Shown here in pieces: positions 23,901 through 32,970 of a stretch of DNA of 64,000 nucleotides. Position numbers and translations under genes: made by a program. The notes beneath the pieces are model-generated. The model was not told the DNA's origin. It made no database searches and saw only the letters and a program-made list of their open reading frames with translations. How positions within the stretch are numbered: the first letter of the stretch is position 1; every line of letters starts with the position of its first letter. The DNA is from Monodelphis domestica (lineage: Eukaryota; Chordata; Mammalia; Didelphimorphia; Didelphidae): contig NC_077232.1 of NCBI RefSeq assembly GCF_027887165.1, positions 6,915,391-6,979,390 of the forward strand, written 5' to 3'.

Positions 23901-26900
23901 TTCTAAGGCTCCTCTGAGCTGTGACATTCTATTCCGTCCTGTAAAAGAATGCCCCGTGCTCATGAGCCCTTGCCAGAATTGGCTGGCCTTTGAATCCAGG
24001 CTTCAAACCTGGGAGAGAAATTTGCCCAGGACTGTCTTCTTCCTCCCCAGCCCGCTGCCCTCCATGGAGCCGTGGCCTGCCCAGAAAAGGGCTTTGGATG
24101 GGGGGTCACAAGGGCTGGGTTCTGGACAGGACGGCGGCGGCCGCTGGCCTCCCAGCAGTCACATGACAGATTTGGGGTGTACACCCACGGGAGAGCCCAG
24201 GTGGCAGCACCCACCCCCCGCTGCAAGCCCCCTACCAGCTTCCCCCGCTGCTGGGCCGAGCGGCTATCCCGCAGGGTGTACACATTTCCGCAGACAGAGA
24301 TTTCCCTCCAGACACCAGGCATGGAGCCCTCGGAGAAGCCGCCGGCCGGGTGCATCACCAGGACGCCATTGGTGGTCAGCCCATCCATCAGCCCATCTGG
24401 AGTCCGCCACTTGGCTGCCCGCTCCTGGGACCAGGGAGAAGCTGTCACCCTTCTGAATGGTGGCCCTGGGCGGCTGCAGCCTTTGTCCCTGGCTCTGCTG
24501 GGCCCCCTCCCCTGTTCTGGCCTCCTCCAGCACGCTGTGGCTGCTTGTTCTCTGGCATGAGCGCTCCATCCTCCACCTGGGTGAATTCACGCTCAGAGCA
24601 GACTCCCTCCCCCACTGGATCAGAAGCTCCCTGAGGGCTCAAGGCTGTGCCTGGCACCCAGGAAAGACTTAATTGGTGTTGACTGACTGACTGTTCTGGT
24701 CACTTTTAAGAATCCTTTCTCTTTAAGGCCCAGCTCAGGCATGACCTCCTCTAGGAAGCCTTCCCTGCTTCCTCACTTCTTCCTCCAATTTGCCTAGAGC
24801 CCTTCTGGATCATTTCTCATCTTATGGTTCCTGATCTGTGTCCTTGTTCCGCTTCCCTAGCACAGGAGATCTGTGAGGGCAGTTTTTGTTCTCGCCTCCC
24901 GAGCCCCAGCCCAGGGCCTTGGAGACACCAGGTGTGCCCTACGGGCCGATTAAAGGGCTGAATTCTTGCTGTGTTTCAGGAGGCCTCATGGGGGAGGATA
25001 CACATATGTGGGTTGAAAGAAAACAGATACAAGGTGATCAGGGTGGGGAGATTGAGAAGGGCTTCCTAGAAGAGGCAGCACAGAAAACCTAGGGAGACTA
25101 AGGGCAGGGGGCGGACAGAGGCCTTCCAAGCACTGATGCAAAGGAGAAATGGAGCGACCGCTGGCCCCAGACTACGAAGGGGAGCCACGTGTGATAAGGC
25201 TGGAAAGGAGGATAAAGCAGGAGCGGATCTTTGGTCCTAGAGGCCATGGGGAGCCAAGGGGCTTCTTTGATTGTGTGTGGGGGGAATCATCTGGTCCTGC
25301 CTGGAGCCCAGGGCATTCCCCCCTCCCAATGACCCTTGCCATCCCTCTGTGTCCCCAAGGCGTCGAGGTAGACCCGGCCCCCTCCCCACTGAATCCCGCC
25401 ACTCCGGCCCGAGTTGGTCCCTGTGGGACTCACTCACTCCAAGGAAGATGTTGCTGGAAGCATCAAAGCCAGCGGCGTAGATGCGTGCCGTGTAGGGGGG
25501 CCAGCGCTCGCAGATGACCCGGCAGGCGTACCGTGAGATGGTGCTCTGGGCCGCCGGGCCCTCCCCGGCCACTCCCCCCGGGGTGGTGTCCGTGACCACG
25601 AAGTCGATCATATTCTCCGTGGAGCGGCCGATCTGCGCCCCAGCCCAGCCCAGGAAGGGGGTGGGGCAGGCAGGGAAGAACAGAGACCGTTTGAGGATGC
25701 TCGCGGCCCGGAGCTCACCGCGGCGGCAGAGCCGTTCAAGTGCTCCCTCCAGACAGGAGCCCCAAGGAGAGGCGGGAGGCCGGGGCCTTCCTCTCGGGCC
25801 TAGCCCTGCTTTCGCTCTTCCTTCTACCGGAGCCGTTCAGCACCCCCTCCCCCAGGGCATGGCAGGGTTTAGGGCCTCTGGGAGAGCCTTGGGGTCAGGA
25901 CCCGAGAATCAGAGATTTAGGGACCCCACCGAGGATCACGGAGGAGCTGGCGGCAGCCTCGGCGGTCAGAAGCTGTTTGCTCACTTCCTGTGATGACGGG
26001 CCTCGGAGGAATTCTAACTCTGGCCGCTCTGGCTGTCTTCCTCACGGCCCTCCTGTCAAACCCTAACTGGGGGCAGCGGCGGGAAGACTTCCCGCCCCGC
26101 GGCTTCCCTTCTGGTACTACTTGCACGGATTTTATTTGTGCAAAAGCTCTTTACTTGGAGAGAAATGATCGACTTCCGCTTCCGGGACAAAGCCAGGGTT
26201 GGGCCCAGGCTCCCTTCCTCACCACTCAACTGCCTGCCTCGACTGGCTCCGCTTCTCAAATGAGGGAGGACTGAGGGAGTCCTTTCCTCCCACCAACCCT
26301 AGGAGGTAGGCCGCGAGGCAGTCACTATCCCCATATGACAGATGTAGAAACCGAGGCTCAGAGACAAGAAGTGATGCTTAGGGAAGCGGTCGAACCTCTT
26401 GGCCACAGGAAGCCTTTTTCTCCTTCTATTCCCCTTTGCTATAATCTGACATTGGTAAAGTTCTTTACTTGTATGAACTCATTTGATCCTCACTGCAACC
26501 CTAGGGGGTGGGTTTTAGTATTACGTTTTACAAATGAAGAAGCTGAAGTGAGGTGACTTGCCCAGAATGTGTCTGAGGCAGGATCTGAATTCAGGTCTTC
26601 TTGATTTCAAGTATACTACTCTACCACGTGGCTGCCTATCGAAGCCCTTCCCATCCTTCAAGGCCTGGCTCTAATGGCATCTCCTCCAGGAAGCCCCCCC
26701 TGATTTCCCCAGCTAGAAGTGTGCTCCCTTTTCTCCACAAACCCCAGCAGTATCTATATGCACTGCTGAAGGAGTCATCCCATGCTCTACTCTGGGATTC
26801 AGTATATAACTGCCTTCTATCAGTGATCGATTTGACTATAAATACTGTGAGGGCAGATACCTACCTAGCTACCTAGCACCCAGCATAGAACAGGCCTAGA

Positions 26901-29445
26901 ATACGAACTGAATTGAGTCCTCTTATCTCCCCCAGAATACTTAGCACCTGCCTGAGTGCCATTCTTTACTCTACTAAATTGTCAGCTTTAAGAGGCCACA
27001 GATCATGTCTTATCTAAACTATAGGCCACTTATCAGGTGTGGAGGGAGGGAGGGAGGAAGGAAGGAAAGAAGGAAGGAGGGAGGGAGGGAGGAAGGAAGA
27101 AGGAAGGAAGGAAGGAAGGAAGGAGGGAAGAAGGAAGGAAGGAAGAAGAGGAGAAGAGGAAGGGAGGGAGGGAGGAAGGAAGGAGAGAAGAAGGAAGGAA
27201 GGAAGAAGAGAAGGAGAAGAGGAAGGGAGGGAGTGAGGAAGGAAGGAAGGAGGGAGGGAGTAAAGGAAGGAAGGAAGGAGGGAAGGAGTAAAGGAAGGAA
27301 GGAAGGAGGGAGGGAGGGACAGAGGGAAGAAGGAAGGAAGAAAGGAGAGAAGGATAGGAGGAAGGGAGGGAGAAAGGAAGGGAGGAAAGGAGGGAGGGAG
27401 GGAAGGAAGGAAGGGAGGGAAGGAGGGAAGAAGGAAGGAGGGAGGGAGGAAGGGAAGAAAGGAAAGAAGGAAGAAAGGAAGAAGGAAGGAAGGAAGGAAG
27501 GAAGGAAGGAAGGAAGGAAGGAAGGAAGGAAGGAAGGAAGGAGGAACGAAAGAAGGAGGGAAGGAGGGAGGAAGGAGGGGAGAGAGGGAGAGAGGAAAGG
27601 TGAGGGGAAGGAGAAGATCCATACCTGGAACATGTCTGTGTCATTGTCGTGGGTGTATTCTACGATGACCGAGTGGCTCCGAGACAGTGTGTAGGAGATG
27701 CTGTGCTGGCCCCGGTTACTCAGTGCCTGGGGAGAATAGGAGATAATCAGCCACCCACCCTCCAGTCAGTCTTCCCAGCCTCCCTAGGAAGACAGCAGGA
27801 TGTCGATAGAGAAAAGATGTCCAGGGATTCGGGGATGGGAGATGACCAGAGAAGACATCTAGCCTGGGCCGTCCGTCCCTTACTTTGGACACAAGTGGGG
27901 TAGAGATATGGTGAACGACGTCAGGCTTCACCCCATTGGCCTGGGGTCTCCGGCTCAGTGCCAGGCGGCTGCGGCGGCGGCCCTTGTCCCCACTGGCCAG
28001 GGACCCATTGTAGCTATGGGGAGAGAAAGGCACACTGAGCCCTACTCTAGTCCAACACACCTCTGGTTCACCTCACCTTCTGGGAAGGCCCCGAAATGAC
28101 ACACTGAGCTGTAAAGAGGCAGAAACAAGGAAAACCTTCGTAAACTAAGTGGCTTCTCTTTCCCGTCCTCGAGTCTCCAATGGCCCTATTTCTGGCTGGA
28201 GCATCACCATCCATCACTTGTCCTCCTCTGAAACTAGAGCTCCTCACTGACTCTTCCCTCCCCCCACAGTCTCACCTCCATAAAAGCCTTCCCACATGTT
28301 CCCTCTACTTAATTCCCTTCGTCTCCACTCCAACTCAGATTTGCATCACTGCCGCCTGGACTACTGGGATAGCTTCCTGGTGTCCTCCCCTCTGTCCCCT
28401 CTTCCCATCCATCCTTCACAATAATCTTCCTTACCCATAGATCTGGGCATGCTTCTCCTGTGCTCACACCTTCAGTGGCTCCCCAGTGCCTCCTGAGTAA
28501 AGTTCAGATTTGACTTCCGAACCTTCCAGATCCTTCACCAGCTGCTCCCACCCTCCCTTCCCAGCATTCCATCATGCTAAGCCCCTCTATGCATTGCAAG
28601 CAGAGCCCACACGGTCCCCTCCTGGTCCCTTGGGAAGGAAGCTTCTCCTATCTCTTAACCAGCCTTGAAAGCCCAACTGAAATGCTACCCCCTTCGGGGA
28701 GCCCTCCCTGATTGGCTCTGCCAGGATGGACCTTCTGCCTCAGACCTTACAGCATCTGGCTGGCACCTCTCTGCCACCCTGATCATGCCATGGTGGGTCA
28801 CAGCGTTACCTGAGTTTGTAGCTAACCCCTCCTAGACTGGGCGTTCCGTGAGGGCAGGCTCTGTGCCCGTCTAAACTTTCATTTTCTCTTCTGTTTGGAA
28901 CAGAGCTGGTACTGATATCTGCTCCATTGGATAGCAGCACCAAATGGAGAGAGACGGGCACAGGAATGGCTCCGCAGGCCCAGAGTAGGGGCCAGAAGGG
29001 AGAGGAACACTGGGCCGGGGGTCGGGAGACATGGGTTCTGGTCCTTGTTCTGCCACTTGATGCATGTACCACCTTGGGCACAGTGCTTCCTCTTGTTGGG
29101 CCTCAGTTTATCCATCTGTAAAATGACCTGGAGGGACCTCCCTGCCTCACATGTTCTCTAGTCTAACACAGTTCCAGCTTTACCTCCAGATGCTCAGCCT
29201 GGGGGTAGGGGAAGAGCACCCCATGTTCCCTGGAGCCCCCGGCTTCTTTCTGGGCACCCTCCCCCCAGACCTCCAGCTGCAGGCCCTCACCCCAGCACGA
29301 TGAGTTCCCCATACTTGACAGGCTCCTTGCCCAGCAGCAAATTGTCAGACGGAGGAGCGGGCAGGATTCGGGGGGCTTTGGAGCTGGTCTGCCGGAGGCC
29401 CAGGGATCCTGGGGTCCCCACGTCAGTGCTGCCTTCCAACACCAT
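17351..29445 (-). CDS. PELI3: Pellino E3 ubiquitin ligase 3, complete coding sequence
   Basis: E3 ubiquitin ligase of the Pellino family that modifies IRAK1, RIP kinases and TRAF6 downstream of Toll-like and NOD2 receptors. Coding exons: 29445-29291 (ATG at 29445), 28013-27884, 27726-27625, 25632-25438, 24424-24236, 17920-17351 (stop at 17353-17351). Lengths 155, 130, 102, 195, 189 and 570 bp give 446 residues, matching the shorter human isoform. The N-terminus is MVLEGSTDVG. The noncanonical FHA substrate-binding domain runs from KYGELIVLGYNGSLASGDKG through GVWREISVCGNVYTLRD. The C-terminal RING-like domain has CGHVHGYHSWGC, CPLC, CGHVC and CPFC. Transcribed divergently from MRPL11 and in tandem with DPP3. 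Introns contain several tandem arrays. Identity is near certain. Confidence 0.96.
18375..19560 (+). mobile_element. Old L1 ORF1/HAL1-like LINE fragment
   Basis: A-rich sequence whose frames give coiled-coil-like ORF1 peptides (for example MDRIEELRSAKSSL and MKKIKEEKRLELLN). The phrase TGACTTATCCTGCAAATCTA is shared with marsupial L1/HAL1-type repeats as I remember them. Many stops interrupt it, so it is dead. Lies in the last intron of PELI3. Confidence 0.5.
19630..20415 (+). mobile_element. L1 LINE 3' part (ORF2 C-terminal end)
   Basis: Frames match the ORF2 C-terminal block: KWEKKIFVSNFSDKGLVF, then sequence corresponding to the LTPSQGAKMTKKWQQSMLER region, and WKQGRCPSVEGWLRKLWYI. Diverged and broken; 5'-truncated or fused to the ORF1-like part upstream. 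Plus orientation, opposite to PELI3. Confidence 0.75.
20429..20612 (+). repeat. tRNA-derived SINE (family A)
   Basis: Begins GGGGGCAGCTAATAGAGAGC and carries TGTGACCCTGGACAAGTCAC and the tail AAGATGGAAGGAAAGGGTTTT. Full-length-like with an internal head deletion. Confidence 0.8.
20782..20972 (+). repeat. tRNA-derived SINE (family A)
   Basis: GGGGCAGCAAGAGGGCTCAA head, GGGTTCAAATCTGGACTCAG B-box region, CORE segment and A-rich tail (GGTTTAAAAAAAATT). Plus strand, in the PELI3 last intron. Confidence 0.85.
21281..21485 (-). repeat. tRNA-derived SINE (family A)
   Basis: Starts on the plus strand with a T-run and AAACCCTCACCTTCCACC and ends GAGCTACCCAGCTGTTCCCC. Near full length, minus orientation. 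Confidence 0.87.
21810..22015 (-). repeat. MIR-type SINE remnant (family C)
   Basis: Words TTATCTCACCTGAGGCTCAC, CCTGAGGTAGGTGCTTCC, CATTTTACAAGGGAGGAAAT and CTAACCCAGGTCTTCTTGAT in minus order typical of the MIR-like SINE with a TCTCATTTGATCC arm. Confidence 0.6.
22110..22312 (+). repeat. MIR SINE whose 3' tail leads into the 33-bp array
   Basis: GAACTGGGTTCAAATCCCAT, GGCTGTGGGCAAGTTACTTC and CCTCAGTTCCTCATCTGTAA in correct MIR order, then a tail with TCTAAGGCCTCTTCCACCTT and GACATCCTCTGTTCTAAGG. The tail phrase is the evident ancestor of the adjoining minisatellite unit. Confidence 0.75.
22313..23932. repeat. 33-bp minisatellite, about 49 units, PELI3 last intron
   Basis: Head-to-tail units reading CTCTGAGCTGTGACATTCCC followed by TGTTCTAAGGCTC (33 bp). 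Variants include CCACTCAG, GAGCCCTCTGAG, GACATGCCC and GACATCCCC. A block of five units, including one unit lacking two bases, is duplicated with a period of about 163 bp (near 22594 and 22757), and a T-run lies at about 22466-22477. Because 33 is divisible by three, several frames stay open on both strands and give spurious 11-residue peptide repeats. It is not a gene. Confidence 0.96.
24570..24700 (-). repeat. L2 LINE 3'-end fragment
   Basis: Minus-strand L2 3' consensus words: GATCAGAAGCTCCCTGAGGG, GTGCCTGGCACCCAGG and AAGACTTAATTGGTGTTGAC. Short, diverged. Confidence 0.55.
24705..24935 (-). repeat. L2 LINE 3' fragment
   Basis: TTAAGGCCCAGCTCAGGCATGA-type start, then CCTCTAGGAAGCCTTCCCTG and GCACAGGAGATCTGTGAGGG, the reverse complement of the L2 3' region. 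PELI3 intron. Confidence 0.65.
26285..26640 (-). repeat. MIR-type SINE remnants (two pieces)
   Basis: A weak piece at 26285-26400 (CCCATATGACAGATGTAGAAACC) and a clearer one at 26450-26638 (GAACTCATTTGATCCTCACT, CGTTTTACAAATGAAGAAGC, GTGACTTGCCCAGAATGTG), both minus oriented. Confidence 0.6.
26640..27000 (-). repeat. L2 LINE 3' fragment
   Basis: CCTTCAAGGCCTGGCTCTAA, CCTCCAGGAAGCCCCCCC, ACTGTGAGGGCAGATACC and CCCAGCATAGAACAGGCC follow L2 3' order on the minus strand. Confidence 0.65.
27035..27612. repeat. GGAA/GGGA/GAAG purine microsatellite abutting a PELI3 donor site
   Basis: About 575 bp of almost pure purine on the plus strand: mixed (GGAA)n, (GGGA)n and (AGGAGA) blocks, with a clean (GGAA) run near 27485-27540. 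It ends 13 bp left of the PELI3 exon 27726-27625. In the transcript the intron therefore starts GTATGGATC and goes directly into a long polypyrimidine run. Confidence 0.96.
28195..28915 (-). repeat. L2 LINE, long 3' copy
   Basis: About 700 bp following L2 in reverse: CTGGACTACTGGGATAGCTTCC, CTTCAGTGGCTCCCCAGTGC, TCCTTCACCAGCTGCTCCC, GGGGAGCCCTCCCTGATTGG and GTGAGGGCAGGCTCTGTGCC. Fills most of the PELI3 intron between the exons at 29445 and 28013. Confidence 0.75.
29005..29165 (+). repeat. MIR SINE
   Basis: GACATGGGTTCTGGTCCTTG, CACCTTGGGCACAGTGCTTC and CCTCAGTTTATCCATCTGTA in MIR order, plus strand. Confidence 0.65.
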
Positions 29446-29592
29446 CCTACAGGGATCGGAGCAGCAGAAGGAGAGAAAACTGCTCAGCTCCCCCCCCCCC
29501 CCCCAGGCAGCTCTCCCCAGACGGTCGGACACAATCTGGGCCCCATGGCCTCCCTCCCACCTTTCTGGATGGGGGACCTTTCACCTCCCCCA

Positions 29593-29647
29593 TTACCATG
29601 GCAACACTGCCGCCTTTGCCTCCCCCAGCTGCCGTTACCATGGTAAT
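29593..29647. promoter_or_regulatory. Two palindromic X-box (RFX-type) motifs in PELI3 intron 1
   Basis: TTACCATGGCAAC at 29593-29605 and GTTACCATGGTAAT at 29634-29647 both match the palindromic RFX consensus GTTRCCATGGYAAC with at most one or two edge mismatches. They lie 41 bp apart, between the first noncoding exon and the ATG exon. Binding is inferred from motif alone. Confidence 0.6.
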
Positions 29648-29869
29648 GGGGGGGGTGGTAGAAAGGGGATGCCTGGACAGAGAAACCTGGCCCAGCCCGG
29701 CTGGGGAGGGGAGCTGGGCTGCCCCCTGGCCAGGACACCCCCCAGAAAGCAGCTTTCTCTCTTCCTGGACGCCAGGGAGTAGGAGGTCCCACAGGGCGCC
29801 CCAGTCTCCTTGGCTCCTGACGGGGTCCTGGCTGGGCTCCTCAGGTCTCCCCATTTCCCCATTTGTCTC

Positions 29870-30720
29870 TGTCTGTCTTTGCCAGTCTGTTTCCCCCCGC
29901 CTCCCTTCCAGCGTCCCCCCCGCGTCCCTCCTCCACCCCAGGGATCCCCGTCTGGGCCGGTGCTGCTCCCCAGCGTGGGTGTCCCGGTGTGTTAGGGGAT
30001 GTGGCGGGGGCAGCTCTCACCCTCATCTCTCCTCCTCTGACCCTCCCGGAGCGCCCTGAGCGGAGGCTGCAGCAGACTCGCCCTCCTGCAGGGAACCTGT
30101 TTGGGAAACACAGCCACGCAGGGGACGCGCGCGCGCGGGAGGGAGGGGACGGAAGGGGGGGGCGCCAGGGCCGCGCACCCCGAGACTGGCTGGCGCTGCC
30201 GCCGCTGCCGCCGCCGCCGCAACAGCAACAGCAGCAGTAGCAGTAGGACCGGGACTAGGACCGGCCGCTGGGGCGCCTGGCACCTACGCAGATCCCGGCG
30301 GGGGGTCCGAGAGGCCCAGGAGCGTGGGATCTGGACTCGGTACCCTGGCCGCCCCTCTCGGAATCTCGGCCTCTAGGCCCCGCCCACCCCTCCGGCTGCC
30401 CCCGGGGATCCCCCTTACCTAGCCCCGGACACTTCTGGCCACAGGCAGAGCCGCAGCGGCTGGACCGAGCTTGGCTGGGCTGGGCCGGCCCGGCGGCAGC
30501 GGCACCACCGTGCTGCCTCGTCACGGGGACACCCAGAGTGGGGGGGGGAGGGTGAGAAGGACGAGGAAGGGGAGGGGGACGCGCACCACCCAAGGCCCCT
30601 CCCCTCCACAGGCCCCGCCCCAAAGGGCAGAAGCCCCGCCCTTAGTGCTCCGCCTCCTGCGGCGAAACTTCGCACCTCGGCCGGGGCCCCACCTACTTCC
30701 CTCGGGGCTCCGCCCCTCCC
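29870..30720 (-). promoter_or_regulatory. CpG island at PELI3 promoter
   Basis: Dense CpG, including ACGCGCGCGCGGG at about 30125-30138, GC-box-like GGGGCGGGG complements near 30615 and 30710, and a CCG/CAG-rich short triplet run at 30195-30250. No TATA box. Consistent with a housekeeping or immune-gene CpG promoter. Confidence 0.6.
30419..30540 (-). promoter_or_regulatory. PELI3: PELI3 5' noncoding exon 1 and start region (right end approximate)
   Basis: A consensus donor on the minus strand (GGGGCTAG|GTAAGGGG, exon edge 30419) sits in the CpG island about 1 kb upstream of the ATG exon, whose acceptor is TGTAG|GATGG at 29447. This is the likely untranslated first exon. The start site is unplaced. 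Confidence 0.5.
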
Positions 30721-30889
30721 AAAGAAAACCCTCCTTCTTCCCCTCCCTGCCCATCTGGAGACCCTCGTTCTCTCCTCCCTGGCCGGGACTTTTTACGTGC
30801 TCATTCTCCTTTCTCTGCTTGTGTATTTCTGTCTGTCGGTCTGTCTGTGTGAGAGGCGGGGCAGCGCAGGTGGGCAGCAGAGGGCCTAG

Positions 30890-31010
30890 GGCTGGGCGGA
30901 GGGCTGCAATCCTAGCTGCCCCTTACTAGCTCCGTAACTTCTGCCAAGTCACTTTGGGGGGAGTCTGGGCCTCTCTTTGTCACTCTATAAAATGGGGGGA
31001 CCTGCAGGTC
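30890..31010 (+). repeat. MIR SINE fragment
   Basis: GCAATCCTAGCTGCCCC, CTGCCAAGTCACTTTGG and CACTCTATAAAATGGGG in MIR order. Confidence 0.5.
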
Positions 31011-31089
31011 AGCGGTCTGTGGGCTGGTCTAGAGGAAAGAAGGTCCAGCTGTCCAAAGGATCAAGACTTACACCTGGCCCTGCCTCTAC

Positions 31090-31252
31090 CTGCTAGTGAG
31101 CCTGGATTCAAATCCTGCCTGGGATGCCCCTCCTTATGTTTCTTGGGCAAGTTATGTGACCTCTCTGGGCCTCAGTTTCCTCATCTGTAAAATAGAAGGG
31201 GTTGAGCTAGAAAATTCTGAGGCTCTTTCTGGCCTCTATGTTTCTGAATAGG
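31090..31252 (+). repeat. MIR SINE
   Basis: GCCTGGATTCAAATCCTGCC, TTGGGCAAGTTATGTGACC and CCTCAGTTTCCTCATCTGTA, and tail GAGGCTCTTTCTGGCCTCTA. Good MIR core upstream of PELI3. Confidence 0.75.
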
Positions 31253-31397
31253 ATTCAGGGAGGGGACAGAGCACTTCCCCCAACTCTGGGTCTAAGCCGG
31301 GCCCTGCCCAACATCGTGGGAAGTGATTGAACAAGCTTCTTTACTTGTAGGGGTCATTTCTCCTTCTCCTCCTTCATCCTCTTACATTCTGTCCCAG

Positions 31398-31533
31398 TAA
31401 CAAGACAGAAAGGCTATAGTGGTCAAATGACTTGCCCAGGGTCATACAGGTAGGAAGTGCCCGAGGTCCTATTTGAACCCAGATCTTCCAGCTCTAAGCC
31501 TGGCTCTCTATCCACCGAGCCCCTAGCGGCACC
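31398..31533 (-). repeat. tRNA-derived SINE (family A), partial
   Basis: GTCAAATGACTTGCCCAGGG, GAGGTCCTATTTGAACCC and CTATCCACCGAGCCCCTAGC in minus order; 3' tail missing. Confidence 0.7.
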
Positions 31534-32059
31534 ATCTCCCCTTCTTTGGATCTGGGTGTGCTCAAGGTCCCCACCCCCACCCCCAGTCCATTCTTTGCCT
31601 GCTAAAGGAATCACAAACACCATCAGTCTGTGCCTCCAGCCCAGTCACACCTGGACCTCTTCAGCTTCCCACCAGCCTGGGCTTTTCCTGCTGCTCTTTT
31701 CATCAGATCTTGCCTTTGAGGAGGGGATCCTGCTCAAGGATGCTCTCACTCCTACCACGAAATGTCCTGGAGCCCTGACCGCCAGGGGCAGGGAGCTGGG
31801 CCCCCCCCCCCAAGGACAGACCCCTCCATCTGCCTTGGTGCCTCCCTTCTTTTGTCCCCCTGGTGGATTCTGGAGGGCAGCGACTTGACCCGAAGACCAA
31901 AAGCCCCTTCCACGAGTTGTCTCTACCTATCAGAATGGGAGCTTCTTTTTGGGGTGTCGCATTCTTTTCTTTTCTTTTTTTCAGACTGTGTCCATGGTTC
32001 CATGATTCATGCTCTCTTCCTCCCCTCCCTCTCCTGGCACTGACAAGCAGTTCCACATC

Positions 32060-32365
32060 CCACTAGTTTATACCTGTCTTATTACTCAAAACTCATTTGT
32101 ATCATTCCTATTTGTAATAGTGATCTTTTACGACCCCAACCCAAGTCCTGTCCTCATAGAACCAGGTGCTGAGTCTGACGGTTTTCTTCAGCCTTTCTGC
32201 TCCCACAGTTCCTTCTCTAGATGTCCAGAGAAGTTCCATCGGACTGGAGAATGGGAGCTTCTGGAAGGCAGGCACTAATTGATTTTTTTTTTGTGTGGAT
32301 CTTCAACCCTTTGCTTAGTGCTTGGTACAAAGTAGGTGCTTAATAAATGCAGATTAATTAATTCA
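32060..32365 (-). repeat. L2-like LINE 3' fragment
   Basis: GAGAATGGGAGCTTCTGGAAGG, GGCAGGCACTAATTGA and CTTAGTGCTTGGTACAAAGTAGG then GTGCTTAATAAATGC match the L2 3' terminus on the minus strand. The left part is weak. Confidence 0.55.
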
Positions 32366-32389
32366 TTTCTATGTTATTTTTCACTGTAT

Positions 32390-32560
32390 TAATAATAGCT
32401 AGCATTTCTATAATGTTTTAAGACTTACAAGGTTTACCTGCATTTTGAGCCTCACAACCACCTTGGCAGGCAGGCACTACTATTAACTTCATGTTGCATA
32501 TGAGGAAACTGAGGCAGCTAAGTGAATGGTCTTGTCCAGTCTGAATCGGTCCATTCAGGT
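32390..32560 (-). repeat. MIR-type SINE remnant (family C)
   Basis: TAATAGCTAGCATTTCTATA, GCCTCACAACCACCTTGGC and CATATGAGGAAACTGAGGCAG in minus order, 3' half only. Confidence 0.6.
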
Positions 32561-32970
32561 CCTTCATGTGACAAGACCTCCATGCAGGGCGAGGCCAAGA
32601 AAGACATGATCCTGCCTCAAGGAGTTTCCCATCATCATCGTTCACAAGCCAGTACCCACTAGAGCAGGTTCTTCAGCATCCTGGTGGTCCTTCTTGGCCA
32701 CCCTCCAGATGGCCCAACTTGCAGTTCCACAATTCTTCCCTTAAAGGCTCCAGAGAAAGTGAATCCATCACAAATCTGACTTTCCCTACCATTCCCGCCT
32801 CTGACCCAGCTGGCCAATGGCTAATTGGTTAAGAGGGGATAGAAGCAGCTCAGCCATGGCACCCCAGTTCTTTTCCTGAGTGTCTCCCACACCAGCAACG
32901 AATGCGATTTCATGGAAATCTCCCCATATTCTCTGACTGTAAAGGATTCCTTGTTCCTCTCATCCTAGCA

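Noticed and set aside
22313-23932. CRISPR-like regular repeats
   Set aside because: Units are directly adjacent without unique spacers, in a vertebrate intron; an ordinary minisatellite.
22432-23963. Long open frames on both strands with an 11-residue peptide repeat (MSQLRGALEQG-type)
   Set aside because: They follow from a 33-bp tandem array with no stops. Several frames are open at once, there is no unique flanking protein sequence, and the array is intronic in PELI3.
27005-27694. Lys/Gly/Arg/Glu-rich frame joined to a real PELI3 exon region
   Set aside because: Purine microsatellite. The real exon (27726-27625) is on the minus strand and ends at a consensus donor before the tract.
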